Below are positions 34,705 to 43,515 of a stretch of DNA of 64,000 bases, in pieces. Below the pieces are notes generated by a model. That model saw only the letters and a program-made list of their open reading frames with translations. It did no database searches and was not told the DNA's origin. Position numbers and translations under genes: made by a program. Numbering within the stretch: position 1 is the first letter of the stretch; each line of letters opens with the position of its first letter. The stretch is from Bacteroides sp. 519 (GTDB lineage Bacteria > Bacteroidota > Bacteroidia > Bacteroidales > Bacteroidaceae), in NCBI RefSeq assembly GCF_010500955.1, contig NZ_QVMJ01000014.1, forward strand, positions 150,421 through 214,420, in the 5' to 3' direction.

Positions 34705-34728
34705 GCCGGAGGAATCCGGTTTTTTTGT
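34705..34728 (+). terminator. Rho-independent terminator of the toxin-antitoxin pair
   Basis: CCGGA (34706-34710) and TCCGG (34715-34719) close a GGAA tetraloop and are followed by seven T. Confidence 0.88.
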
Positions 34729-34763
34729 TTTTGCTTTCCATCTAACTTTATCTACTTTTTTTA

Positions 34764-34771
34764 TACCTTTG
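34764..34771 (+). promoter_or_regulatory. -7 promoter box of the DUF4199 gene
   Basis: TACCTTTG lies 18 bp before the ATG at 34790 and excludes the upstream in-frame start at 34769. Confidence 0.65.
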
Positions 34772-34789
34772 TGCCTTATTAAAGTAAAA

Positions 34790-35314
34790 ATGGCCGAGAA
34801 CAGAATCAATTTACAAAGACATGCCATGACATTTGGCACATATATGGGAGTATACTGGATAATTAAATTTGTATTTCTCCCCCTTGGGTTAGCCAATCCT
34901 TTTCTTCTTCTCCTATTCTTTGGGTTAACAGTGGCTGTTCCTTTTATAGGTTACCGGTATGCCAAAGTATTCAGAGATAAAATATGTGAAGGGAGTATTG
35001 GTTTTCTGCAAAGTTGGCTTTTCATGATTTTTATGTATATGTTTGCCGCACTGCTCACTGCTGTAGCACATTACATATATTTCAGGTTTATAGATAACGG
35101 ATATGTTGTTGGGCAGATGACGGATGCAATAAACGCATATCCTACCAATATGCCTGGCATGGAAGCCTATATTAACCAGGTAAAAGACGGATTGGATATT
35201 TTACGAGCCCTGTCGCCCATTGAAATAACAATGCAATTGCTATCTTCAAACTTTCTGTATTGCAGTATAATATCGCTGGTTACAGCTCCGTTTGTAATGA
35301 AAAAAAAGAACTAA
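34790..35314 (+). CDS. DUF4199-family membrane protein
   Basis: This 174-aa protein has four membrane helices: YMGVYWIIKFVFLPLGL, FLLLLFFGLTVAVPFIGY, WLFMIFMYMFAALLTAV and a C-terminal FLYCSIISLVTAPFVM. The arrangement is that of DUF4199 proteins, a Bacteroidota family usually next to the GT2 gene, as here. The function is unknown. Translation starts at 34790 after the promoter box; the stop is 1 bp before the GT2 start. Confidence 0.85.
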   Translation: MAENRINLQRHAMTFGTYMGVYWIIKFVFLPLGLANPFLLLLFFGLTVAVPFIGYRYAKVFRDKICEGSIGFLQSWLFMIFMYMFAALLTAVAHYIYFRFIDNGYVVGQMTDAINAYPTNMPGMEAYINQVKDGLDILRALSPIEITMQLLSSNFLYCSIISLVTAPFVMKKKN

Positions 35315-35315
35315 T

Positions 35316-36263
35316 ATGGATATATCTGTTGTAGTCCCTTTATATAATGAAGAAGAGTCGTTGAATGAGTTATTCAACTGGATAGACCGTGTTATGAAGA
35401 AAAATAACTTCTCGTACGAGGTTATTTTTGTAGACGATGGCAGTACAGATAGTTCATGGCAGGTAGTGGAAACCCTCAAAAGCCAGTCGCCTAATGTACG
35501 GGGTGTGAAGTTTCGGCGGAACTATGGCAAATCTCCGGCTTTGCATTGTGGGTTCAGAGAGGCAGAAGGTGATGTAGTTATTACCATGGATGCCGATTTG
35601 CAGGATAGCCCCGACGAAATACCCGAACTGTACCGGATGATAGTGTCTGACGGATACGATATGGTATCGGGATGGAAACAAAAAAGATACGACCCGCTGT
35701 CGAAAACCATTCCAACAAAAATATTCAATGCAACAGCCCGTAAGGTATCGGGCATCAAAAATCTGCACGACTTTAATTGTGGACTGAAAGCATACCGGAA
35801 AAACGTTGTAAAAAACATCAAGGTATATGGTGAAATGCATCGTTATATCCCCTATCTGGCAAAGAATGCCGGCTTCGACAAAATAGGCGAAAAGGTTGTT
35901 CAGCATCAGGCACGCAAGTATGGAAAAACCAAGTTTGGCTTGTCACGCTTTGCCGGATATCTGGATTTATTAACCCTATGGTTTCTTTCGCGTTTCGGAG
36001 TAAAACCGATGCACTTTTTTGGTATATTGGGGTCGCTTATGTTTTTTCTGGGTATTGTAGCTGTAATTATTGTAGGGATAAGCAAACTATATCGCATGCA
36101 TCATGGTTTACCTTACAGGTTGGTTACCGATTCTCCATATTTCTTTATATCTTTGACCGCTATGATAATCGGTACGCAGTTTTTTCTCACCGGTTTCCTG
36201 GGCGAGTTGATCTCGCGTCACTCACCAGATCGTGACAGCTATCAGATTGAAGAAAAAATATAG
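35316..36263 (+). CDS. GT2 family glycosyltransferase (DPM1/GtrB-like)
   Basis: This 315-aa protein has an N-terminal GT-A domain with DISVVVPLYNEEESL, FVDDGSTDSSW and the metal motif TMDADLQDSPDEIP, plus the acceptor-side DFNCGLKAYRK. Two C-terminal membrane helices (HFFGILGSLMFFLGIVAVII and FFISLTAMIIGTQFFLTGFL) anchor it. Relatives transfer a sugar from a nucleotide donor to undecaprenyl or dolichyl phosphate at the inner membrane. It is coupled to the DUF4199 gene. Confidence 0.92.
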   Translation: MDISVVVPLYNEEESLNELFNWIDRVMKKNNFSYEVIFVDDGSTDSSWQVVETLKSQSPNVRGVKFRRNYGKSPALHCGFREAEGDVVITMDADLQDSPDEIPELYRMIVSDGYDMVSGWKQKRYDPLSKTIPTKIFNATARKVSGIKNLHDFNCGLKAYRKNVVKNIKVYGEMHRYIPYLAKNAGFDKIGEKVVQHQARKYGKTKFGLSRFAGYLDLLTLWFLSRFGVKPMHFFGILGSLMFFLGIVAVIIVGISKLYRMHHGLPYRLVTDSPYFFISLTAMIIGTQFFLTGFLGELISRHSPDRDSYQIEEKI

Positions 36264-36295
36264 CCTATAACCCATAACCCGTAATTCAGGCAATT

Positions 36296-36805
36296 ATGAA
36301 AAAGTTTGTTAACATAACGCTGATAATGGCAGTGATTTCTTTTGTGGCCGGAATGGTTATCTCCTGTGCCGAAGAAAGCGATTGCTCCATAGTTAGCAGA
36401 GCCACTTTGAATGGAGGTTTCTTTTCTTTGAGTGAAACCAATAAACCTATAGCGGGCTCGTTAGCCACACTCACAATATCGGTACGAACCACCGAAACAG
36501 AGAGTGATACAATCCTTAATCAAGATAAGAATGTTCAATCGTTATCTTTACCGCTGCAATATGCGGTAGATACTACTGCAATTATTCTTCACTATGGCGA
36601 AGAGATAAGAGATACAATTGTGTTTAAACATACCAATACTGAATATTTTGTATCCATGGACTGCGGATTTGATATGCTACAAGTTGTTACAGACTATTAT
36701 TATACAACGCACGCTCTGGATTCTATTGCTTTGACAGACAAAAATACCAATAAAGATGGAACAGAAAATCTTCGCATATTCTTCCCGGCGGCACCTACTG
36801 AGTAG
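36296..36805 (+). CDS. DUF6452-type lipoprotein
   Basis: This 169-aa lipoprotein has a signal ending MVISCAEESDC. The body is a compact beta domain with LSLPLQYAVDTT and YFVSMDCGFDM. I recall proteins of this shape (DUF6452) paired with an outer-membrane-type DUF6048 protein in Bacteroidales. The reading frame overlaps the next one by 50 bp, so the two are cotranslated. The function is unknown. Confidence 0.8.
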   Translation: MKKFVNITLIMAVISFVAGMVISCAEESDCSIVSRATLNGGFFSLSETNKPIAGSLATLTISVRTTETESDTILNQDKNVQSLSLPLQYAVDTTAIILHYGEEIRDTIVFKHTNTEYFVSMDCGFDMLQVVTDYYYTTHALDSIALTDKNTNKDGTENLRIFFPAAPTE

Positions 36806-37499
36806 CCTGTTTTTTCTTTTTCTGATTGTATCTCCATCTTTCGGTCAGGCCAATCAGAAGAATGAGAAGAAAGCACCCGAAGTTGTTTATCCGCTATACA
36901 ACGGCATAAGCATTAGTACTGATTTATATGGAATTGGGAGTAAAGTTTTGGGAGGTGATATCCTCACAGCCGAAATAGCTGTTGAAGCAAACCTGAAAAA
37001 CCGTTTCTTCCCTATTGCTGAAATTGGCTACGGAACCACCAACACGCGGAGCGATAACACCAATATACTTTACAAAAGTAGCTCTCCTTACTTCAAAATA
37101 GGAATGAACTACAATACCATGTACAAAAAGAATAATAAGGGACATTTGTATGTGGGGTTACGATATGCGTTCAGTCCGATGTCATACGATATAGAAAGCA
37201 TTGATCTGGAAAATGGTACCGATACCAATCCTAATTTAGAAGATGGTGTGTGGGGAACTACCAGACCAGGATTCGACCATAAAGGGCTGAAGGCAACCAT
37301 GCACTGGTTCGAATTGGTTTGTGGAGTAAAAGTACATATATACAAACAAATTTACATGGGATGGTCTGTGCGGATGAAGTATAGAATAACAGCCTCGCCC
37401 AGTGAGTATGGCGACCCCTGGATGGTTCCCGGATTTGGCACTTACGACACATCTAAAATGGGTATAACCTACTCTCTGATCTATAAATTACCTTTCTAA
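36756..37499 (+). CDS. DUF6048-type outer-membrane beta-barrel protein
   Basis: This 247-aa protein has a signal segment LLSSLFFLFLIVSPSFGQ and alternating amphipathic strands (ISISTDLYGIG, FFPIAEIGYGTTNT, LYVGLRYAFSPMSY, MKYRITASPS) ending in the aromatic C-terminus YKLPF typical of outer-membrane barrels. The start at 36756 overlaps the preceding gene; later Met codons would lose the signal peptide. It is probably partnered with the upstream lipoprotein. Confidence 0.8.
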   Translation: MEQKIFAYSSRRHLLSSLFFLFLIVSPSFGQANQKNEKKAPEVVYPLYNGISISTDLYGIGSKVLGGDILTAEIAVEANLKNRFFPIAEIGYGTTNTRSDNTNILYKSSSPYFKIGMNYNTMYKKNNKGHLYVGLRYAFSPMSYDIESIDLENGTDTNPNLEDGVWGTTRPGFDHKGLKATMHWFELVCGVKVHIYKQIYMGWSVRMKYRITASPSEYGDPWMVPGFGTYDTSKMGITYSLIYKLPF

Positions 37500-37519
37500 A
37501 AACCATTTTTCTACTTATT

Positions 37520-38551
37520 ATGGAAGAGAAAAAGAAATCAAGGTTACGTTTACTATGGCTTATTCCGTTAACCATAGCTACCGTTTATATATTGTATAAC
37601 AATAACACCAATATTCCTTATCAAACAGCTTATGGAAGAATATTTGGTACTCTCTACAAAATAACTTACCAAAACAACAAAGATATACAATCCGAAATAG
37701 AAGAGGAATTACAACGGTTTGATATGTCGTTGAATCCCTTTAATACATCTTCGATTATCAGCAAACTTAACAGGAACGAAGAGGTTCAATTAGATACTTT
37801 TTTCCAGCATGTATTTGTTCGTGCACAAGAAATTTCGGAAGCAACCAACGGCGCATTCGATGGTACAATTGCCCCTTTGGCAAACGCCTGGGGCTTTGGC
37901 TTTAAAAAAGGAGATTTTCCGGATTCATTAACCATTGATAGTTTGTTGCAACTAACCAATTACAAAAGAATTGCTTTAGAAAATGATAAACTGGTAAAGG
38001 AAGATCCACGCATAATGGTAAGCTACAGCGCCATTGCCAAAGGCTATGCTACGGATGTTGTAGCTCAGTTTCTTGATCGCAAAGGTATAAAAAACTACAT
38101 GGTAGATATTGGTGGAGAAGAAGTGCTTAAGGGTGTTAATCCTCATGGTAACTTATGGCGGGTTGGTATTAGCAAACCTGTTGAGGATGCGCTTGCACAA
38201 AACCAGGAACTTCAGATGAGGCTACAACTTACTGATTGCGGGATTGCAACTTCGGGCAATTACAGGAATTTTTATTATAAAGATGGTAAGAAATACGCTC
38301 ATACCATAGACCCGCGTACTGGTTATCCGGTGCAACACACCATACTCTCGGCAACAGTGATTGCTAAAGACTGTATGAGTGCAGATGCCTATGCTACTGC
38401 TTTTATGGTGATGGGATTAGAGGAAGCCGAAACCTTTATAGCTTCGCATCCCGAAATAGGAGCTTGCTTTATTTACAGTGACGAAAAAGGAGAATACCAA
38501 ACATATATCACTGAAAATATGAAAAAGCATATAATTGATGATATTCCTTAA
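37520..38551 (+). CDS. apbE: FAD:protein FMN transferase (ApbE family)
   Basis: This 343-aa protein has an N-terminal membrane anchor and the ApbE fold: TNGAFDGTIAPLANAWGFG, SYSAIAKGYATDVVAQFL, VDIGGEEVLKG, ATSGNYRNFYY, YAHTIDPRTGYPVQ and DAYATAFMVMG. It attaches FMN covalently to Thr in target proteins (for example Nqr or Rnf subunits) on the periplasmic side, using Mg2+. The length and motifs are standard. It follows the DUF6048 gene by 20 bp. Confidence 0.94.
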   Translation: MEEKKKSRLRLLWLIPLTIATVYILYNNNTNIPYQTAYGRIFGTLYKITYQNNKDIQSEIEEELQRFDMSLNPFNTSSIISKLNRNEEVQLDTFFQHVFVRAQEISEATNGAFDGTIAPLANAWGFGFKKGDFPDSLTIDSLLQLTNYKRIALENDKLVKEDPRIMVSYSAIAKGYATDVVAQFLDRKGIKNYMVDIGGEEVLKGVNPHGNLWRVGISKPVEDALAQNQELQMRLQLTDCGIATSGNYRNFYYKDGKKYAHTIDPRTGYPVQHTILSATVIAKDCMSADAYATAFMVMGLEEAETFIASHPEIGACFIYSDEKGEYQTYITENMKKHIIDDIP

Positions 38552-38557
38552 CACACG

Positions 38558-38575
38558 TATTTAGTTAACTAAATA
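38558..38575. promoter_or_regulatory. perfect 18-bp palindrome upstream of the esterase gene
   Basis: TATTTAGTTAACTAAATA is a perfect dyad centred on GTTAAC, 9 bp upstream of the ATG at 38585. It occupies most of the 33-bp spacer and could be an operator or an RNA hairpin that masks the start. Confidence 0.6.
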
Positions 38576-38584
38576 TACATACCT

Positions 38585-40504
38585 ATGCAAAGACATAATT
38601 TAAGTATCCTGCTTATAGGCTTGCTTGTTTTAAGCGTTAGCACATTGCAGGCAAAAGTAACATTACCAGGTATCTTTACCAATAATATGGTAATACAGCG
38701 TGATCAATCGGTAAACATCTGGGGCTGGGCAGATTCTGGCGAAACAGTTGAAGTAACTTTTAATGGTCAGAAGAAAAAAACCAAGGCCAACAAAGAGGGA
38801 AAATGGATTGTTCAGTTAAAGCCAATGGCTTTTGGAGGTCCACACACAATGGACATTAAAGGAAAAAGTGATAAGATTCGTCTTTCTGATATCCTGATTG
38901 GTGATGTGTGGGTTTGTAGCGGTCAATCGAATATGGAATGGGTAGTATCTAATTCTAATGCAGCCGAAGAAGAAATCGCAAATGCCAAATATCCACAAAT
39001 CAGAGCATTTAATGTAATCAAAGATTTAAGTGTAAAACCAAAAGATGATTTAAAAGGTAACTGGGAAGTTTGTTCTCCGGCTACAGTGGGAAATTTCTCG
39101 GCAGTTGGTTACTTTTTTGCCCGCGATTTGTATCAGAACTTACAAATACCTATTGGTATCATTAATTCCTCATGGGGAGGTACCGATATAGAAACATGGA
39201 TAAGCCGTGGAACTTTCGCCGAACTCCCGGAACAATTCGAAAGCCGTTACAAAAATGAGATAAAAGACTTCGATCAGTTTGTTGAAAAAAACACTGCTGC
39301 CCGTGAATTGTATCATAAAGCCTTAGAACAAGAGCCAGGTTTACCCGGTGGATGGTACAAAAAAGATTATGATACATCCGGTTGGGAAAACATGACTGTG
39401 CCTCAGTTATGGGAAAATGTTATTGGTAATGTGGATGGATATATCTGGTTTAGTTATGAATTCAACATTACTTCGGAACTTGCAGCACAATCGGGTAAAA
39501 TATATCTGGGCGCTATTGATGATATAGATATAACCTGGATAAATGGAACTAAAGTAGGTGAAACCGATGGATATGCAGTGAAGCGTGAATATGATGTGCC
39601 ACAAGGATTGCTTCAACCGGGTAAAAACATAGTAACAGTTCGCGTTCTTGATACTGGCGGAGGCGGTGGTATGTATGGACGTCCGCAGGATATGTACCTA
39701 TCTGTTTTAGGTACTAAAATTCCATTAGCCGGTGATTGGAAATACAAACAAGCCGTAACGAATGCGCAATTCGATTATATAGAATTCAATCCTAATATGA
39801 TGCCTTCGTTGTTGTATAATGCAATGATCAATCCAATAATCAGCCTATCAATTAAAGGTGCAATTTGGTATCAGGGTGAGAATAACTCATGGGCAGCTAC
39901 TAATTATCAAACACTTTTTCCAACTATGATAAATGACTGGCGCAATAAGTGGGGATATGAATTTCCATTCTACTGGGTGCAGTTGGCTAACTTCATGGCA
40001 AAGGATACTACTCCTGTAGATAGCGACTGGGCAAGGTTGCGCGAGGCTCAAACCATGACGCTATCTGTTCCTAAAACAGGACAGGCAGTAATTGCTGATA
40101 TAGGTGATGCTGATGATATTCATCCACGTAATAAACAGGATGTAGGACATCGGTTGGCATTGATTGCCTTAAATAAGGACTATGGTAAAGATGTAGTTTA
40201 TAGCGGCCCTACATTTAAATCGATGACAGTTTCGGGCAATAAGGCAATTATTACTTTCGATAACATTGCCAACGGTTTAGAAGTTCGCTGTAAATATGGT
40301 TGTGTTAGTAGTTTTGCTGTAGCCGGAGAAGATAAAGTTTTCCATTTTGCCCGCGCATATAAAGAAGGTGATAGAATTATTGTGATTAGCGACGAAGTGA
40401 AGAATCCGGTAGCTGTACGCTATGGATGGTCAAACAATCCCGATATCAACCTTTATAATAGTGCCGGACTACCAGCCTGCCCATTTAGAACTGATGAGTT
40501 TTGA
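38585..40504 (+). CDS. sialate O-acetylesterase (SASA family)
   Basis: This 639-aa secreted protein has a signal peptide ending near residue 24 (VSTLQA). The SGNH-type core has VWVCSGQSNMEWVV near residue 110 (nucleophile Ser), SSWGGTDIETWIS, AIWYQGENNSW near 420 and the His motif DIGDADDIHPRNKQDVGHRL near 515. A jelly-roll insertion lies at about residues 255-375. It removes acetyl groups from sialic acids or acetylated plant glycans in the periplasm. Confidence 0.93.
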   Translation: MQRHNLSILLIGLLVLSVSTLQAKVTLPGIFTNNMVIQRDQSVNIWGWADSGETVEVTFNGQKKKTKANKEGKWIVQLKPMAFGGPHTMDIKGKSDKIRLSDILIGDVWVCSGQSNMEWVVSNSNAAEEEIANAKYPQIRAFNVIKDLSVKPKDDLKGNWEVCSPATVGNFSAVGYFFARDLYQNLQIPIGIINSSWGGTDIETWISRGTFAELPEQFESRYKNEIKDFDQFVEKNTAARELYHKALEQEPGLPGGWYKKDYDTSGWENMTVPQLWENVIGNVDGYIWFSYEFNITSELAAQSGKIYLGAIDDIDITWINGTKVGETDGYAVKREYDVPQGLLQPGKNIVTVRVLDTGGGGGMYGRPQDMYLSVLGTKIPLAGDWKYKQAVTNAQFDYIEFNPNMMPSLLYNAMINPIISLSIKGAIWYQGENNSWAATNYQTLFPTMINDWRNKWGYEFPFYWVQLANFMAKDTTPVDSDWARLREAQTMTLSVPKTGQAVIADIGDADDIHPRNKQDVGHRLALIALNKDYGKDVVYSGPTFKSMTVSGNKAIITFDNIANGLEVRCKYGCVSSFAVAGEDKVFHFARAYKEGDRIIVISDEVKNPVAVRYGWSNNPDINLYNSAGLPACPFRTDEF

Positions 40505-40604
40505 GTAATGAGTTTTGAGTTTTGAGTAGTGAGTAATGAGTTTTGAGTCACGATGCCGCATGGTAACTCAAAACTCAAAACTCATTACTCAAAACTCACT
40601 ACTA
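40502..40604. repeat. inverted repeat with GAGTTTTGAGTAAT arms and GATGCCGCATGG centre
   Basis: The left arm consists of GAGTAATGAG and GAGTTTTGAG words, and the right arm of their reverse complements (ACTCAAAACTC, CTCATTACTC). The centre GATGCCGCATGG is at 40552-40563. The total length is about 100 bp, directly after the esterase stop codon. Its RNA would fold into a very long hairpin and could act as a terminator. Confidence 0.9.
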
Positions 40605-40625
40605 TTTAAAATCGATCTAAATAAG

Positions 40626-40656
40626 TTGCCTTAAATAAAGAAATCCTCTATCTTTG
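40626..40656 (+). promoter_or_regulatory. promoter of feoAB
   Basis: TTG at 40626-40628 and TATCTTTG at 40649-40656 are 20 bp apart, 28 bp upstream of the ATG. No Fur box is evident by eye. Confidence 0.8.
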
Positions 40657-40684
40657 CATTCTAATTTAAAGATAGCAGGATTTT

Positions 40685-43036
40685 ATGCGTTTATCTGAAT
40701 TAAAAACCGGGGAAAAAGGGGTTATTGTAAAGGTACTCGGTCATGGTGGCTTCCGCAAACGTATTGTGGAAATGGGTTTTATTAAAGGTAAAACAGTAGA
40801 AGTATTGCTTAATGCTCCTTTAAAAGATCCGATAAAGTACCGATTGATGGGATATGAAATTTCTCTTCGTCGGCAAGAGGCTGAAATGATTGAAATCATA
40901 AGCGAACAAGAAGCAGCAGAACTTGAAAAAGAAAAGGTTTATCACTCCGGATTGAACGAAGATATTCAGCATACTGAGGAAGAACTGAAAAAGATAGCCC
41001 TCGGCAAACGAAAAAAAATCAATGTAGCATTGGTTGGGAATCCTAACAGCGGAAAAACATCTTTATTCAATGTAGCTTCGGGAGCACACGAGCATGTAGG
41101 AAACTACAGCGGAGTTACTGTCGATGCCAAAGAGGGTACTTTCAACTTTGAAGGGTATCAATTCAAAATAGTAGACCTTCCGGGAACTTATTCAATATCT
41201 GCATATACTCCCGAAGAAATGTATGTGCGAAAACACATCATTGAAGATACCCCCGACGTTATAATTAATGTGGTCGACGCATCCAACCTGGAACGCAATC
41301 TTTATCTCACCACCCAGCTTATTGATATGAATGTGCGCATGGTTGTTGCACTAAACATGTACGATGAACTGGAAGCAAGCGGTAACAGATTAGACTATCA
41401 TTTATTAAGTCGTTTGTTTGGTGTTCCAATGATACCTACAATATCCAAACGCAATATAGGCATAGACCATCTTTTCCATATAGTGATTAATCTATATGAA
41501 GGAGCCGATTCTGTATACCGCCATATTCATGTAAATCATGGTCCACAGTTAGAAAAAGCTATTGATTATGTAAAGGACGAAATCTCTAAGAATGAATTTA
41601 TCCGTCACAAATACTCTACCCGTTTTCTGGCAATAAAACTATTAGAGAACGATAAGGACATAGAACGTATCATTGGCGAACTACCGAATGGGCAAGAGGT
41701 TATCCGGAAACGCAATGAGAAGGCTACGGATATCCGTAAAACAATGAACGAAGATAGCGAATCGGCTATTACAGATGCGAAATACGGATTTATTAATGGT
41801 GCATTAAAAGAGACATTTACCGACAACCATATAGAACAGAAACACGTTACCCGCGTGTTGGATAGTATTCTGACTAACAAATACTGGGGATTTCCGTTCT
41901 TTTTCCTTTTCATGTTCCTCATGTTTGAGGGTACCTTTATATTGGGTGATTACCCAATGCAAGGCATAGAGTGGCTGGTTGAAAAGCTTGGAGAATTTGT
42001 AAATGGCAGCATGTCTGATGGGCCATTAAAAGACTTGATTGTTGATGGTATAATAGGTGGTGTAGGTGGTGTAATTGTATTCCTCCCAAATATCTTAATT
42101 CTTTATTTCTTTATTTCCCTTATGGAAGACTCCGGTTATATGGCTCGTGCAGCTTTCATAATGGATAAGATTATGCACAAGATGGGGCTGCATGGAAAAT
42201 CATTTATTCCACTGCTTATGGGATTTGGGTGTAATGTGCCCGCAGTAATGGCATCGCGCACAATTGAGAGTAGAAAAAGTCGTTTGGTAACGATGCTTGT
42301 AAATCCATTAATGTCGTGCAGTGCCCGTTTGCCTATTTATTTATTACTTGTTCAGGTCTTTTTCCCGAACCATGAAGGAGTTATATTGTTATTAATATAT
42401 TCCATTGGGATATTGCTAGCTGTTTTAATGGCAAGGTTATTCAGTAAGTTTCTGGTAAAAGGTGACGATACTCCATTTGTAATGGAACTTCCTCCTTACC
42501 GTATGCCTACAGCTAAATCAATACTTCGGCATACTTGGGAGAAAGGTGCCCAGTATCTGAAAAAGATGGGAGGGGTTATTATGATAGCTTCAATTATCAT
42601 CTGGTTTCTGGGTTACTATCCACAAAATGACAGCTACGAAACCATAGCCGAACAACAGGAGAACTCCTATATCGGACAATTAGGTAAAGCTATCGAACCA
42701 GCTATCGAGCCTTTAGGCTTTGACTGGAAATTGGGAATAGGTTTATTAACCGGGGTAGGGGCAAAGGAACTGGTTGTAAGTACACTTGGTGTTCTTTACA
42801 GCAATGATGCTGAAGCCAACTATCAGAGTCTTGCTAATCGCATACCGATTACTCCTCTGGTAGCTTTTTGTTATATGTTGTTTTCGCTGATATATTTCCC
42901 GTGCATAGCTGTTCTGGTAGCCATAAAACATGAGTCGGGCAGTTGGAAATGGGCAGTATTCACAGCATTTTATACTACGGCACTGGCGTGGATAGTTACG
43001 TTTGCCGTTTATCAGATAGGGAGACTTTTTACATGA
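40685..43036 (+). CDS. feoB: ferrous iron transporter with FeoA fused to FeoB
   Basis: This is a 783-aa protein. Residues 1-75 are a FeoA SH3-like domain (MRLSELKTGEKGVIVKVLG). Residues about 110-280 are the G-domain with G1 GNPNSGKTSLFN, G3 DLPGTYS and G4 NMYD. The C-terminal polytopic Gate/Core domain contains LMGFGCNVPAVMASRTIE and ARLPIYLLL. It takes up Fe(II) across the inner membrane. The FeoA-FeoB fusion is common in Bacteroidota. It overlaps the Cys-rich partner by 4 bp. Confidence 0.96.
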   Translation: MRLSELKTGEKGVIVKVLGHGGFRKRIVEMGFIKGKTVEVLLNAPLKDPIKYRLMGYEISLRRQEAEMIEIISEQEAAELEKEKVYHSGLNEDIQHTEEELKKIALGKRKKINVALVGNPNSGKTSLFNVASGAHEHVGNYSGVTVDAKEGTFNFEGYQFKIVDLPGTYSISAYTPEEMYVRKHIIEDTPDVIINVVDASNLERNLYLTTQLIDMNVRMVVALNMYDELEASGNRLDYHLLSRLFGVPMIPTISKRNIGIDHLFHIVINLYEGADSVYRHIHVNHGPQLEKAIDYVKDEISKNEFIRHKYSTRFLAIKLLENDKDIERIIGELPNGQEVIRKRNEKATDIRKTMNEDSESAITDAKYGFINGALKETFTDNHIEQKHVTRVLDSILTNKYWGFPFFFLFMFLMFEGTFILGDYPMQGIEWLVEKLGEFVNGSMSDGPLKDLIVDGIIGGVGGVIVFLPNILILYFFISLMEDSGYMARAAFIMDKIMHKMGLHGKSFIPLLMGFGCNVPAVMASRTIESRKSRLVTMLVNPLMSCSARLPIYLLLVQVFFPNHEGVILLLIYSIGILLAVLMARLFSKFLVKGDDTPFVMELPPYRMPTAKSILRHTWEKGAQYLKKMGGVIMIASIIIWFLGYYPQNDSYETIAEQQENSYIGQLGKAIEPAIEPLGFDWKLGIGLLTGVGAKELVVSTLGVLYSNDAEANYQSLANRIPITPLVAFCYMLFSLIYFPCIAVLVAIKHESGSWKWAVFTAFYTTALAWIVTFAVYQIGRLFT

Positions 43037-43242
43037 TGTGGCAGGAATGGATAGTTGGCATTGTAGTTTTACTTTGTGTTATTGAAGTTACACGCAGAGT
43101 TATTGTTTTTTTTCGTTCAGCTAAAAACAATAATCCTTGCGCCAACTGTACTTCGGGCTGTGATTTGAAACAGTTATTTGAAGATAAACAACAGCAATGT
43201 AGGTCGCAACAATGTAAATCGAACAAAAAATGCTGCGGATAA
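43033..43242 (+). CDS. FeoB-associated Cys-rich membrane protein
   Basis: This 69-aa protein starts MMWQEWIVGIVVLLCVIEV, one membrane helix, then a soluble tail with PCANCTSGCDLK and a C-terminal CRSQQCKSNKKCCG. The placement matches the small Cys-rich partners (FeoC-like or FeoB-associated) that follow FeoB. The ATG overlaps the feoB stop (ATGA). It may bind iron or an Fe-S cluster. Confidence 0.88.
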   Translation: MMWQEWIVGIVVLLCVIEVTRRVIVFFRSAKNNNPCANCTSGCDLKQLFEDKQQQCRSQQCKSNKKCCG

Positions 43243-43273
43243 TTGTTTATTTGCAAAATTGGTTCTATCTTTG
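43243..43273 (+). promoter_or_regulatory. promoter of tRNA-Cys
   Basis: TTG at 43243-43245 and TATCTTTG at 43266-43273 are 20 bp apart, ending 19 bp before the tRNA. Confidence 0.8.
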
Positions 43274-43292
43274 CAACCGCAAACAGAAAAAT

Positions 43293-43363
43293 GGTTCCTT
43301 GGCCGAGTGGCTAGGCACCGGTCTGCAAAACCGTCTACGGCGGTTCGAATCCGCCAGGAACCT
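43293..43363 (+). tRNA. tRNA-Cys (anticodon GCA)
   Basis: Acceptor stem GGTTCCT/AGGAACC, anticodon arm CGGT-CTGCAAA-ACCG giving GCA, and T-arm GGCGG-TTCGAAT-CCGCC. The 3' half is the integration target of the element that follows; attL restores the tRNA sequence fully. Confidence 0.95.
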
Positions 43364-43364
43364 C
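43343..43364 (+). other. attL core (tRNA-Cys 3' end)
   Basis: The 22-bp segment beginning GTTCGAATCCGCC is identical to 59027-59048. It covers the T-loop to the discriminator plus one base. Confidence 0.9.
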
Positions 43365-43374
43365 TAAGTATGTT

Positions 43375-43413
43375 GAAGGATTAGAAAGTAAATTTCTAAT
43401 CCTTCTGTTTTTC
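43375..43413 (+). terminator. Rho-independent terminator after tRNA-Cys, inside the element
   Basis: GAAGGATTAGAAA (43375-43387) and TTTCTAATCCTTC (43393-43405) form a perfect 13-bp stem followed by TGTTTTTC. The element supplies a replacement for the tRNA terminator it displaced to 59054. Confidence 0.88.
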
Positions 43414-43476
43414 AGAGAGTTGCGTTTTTGGAAAAAGAAAGAATAGAAAGAAAAATTAGAGAAATTACACAATCTG

Positions 43477-43497
43477 TTGGTCGAAAATTGGTCGAAC
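43477..43497 (+). promoter_or_regulatory. candidate integrase arm-type site, left end
   Basis: TTGGTCGAAAATTGGTCGAAC contains two direct copies of TTGGTCGAA. The 17-bp TCGAAAATTGGTCGAAC recurs near the right end at 58960-58976, in the same orientation. Confidence 0.55.
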
Positions 43498-43515
43498 TTT
43501 TAAAACAATTTAGAC

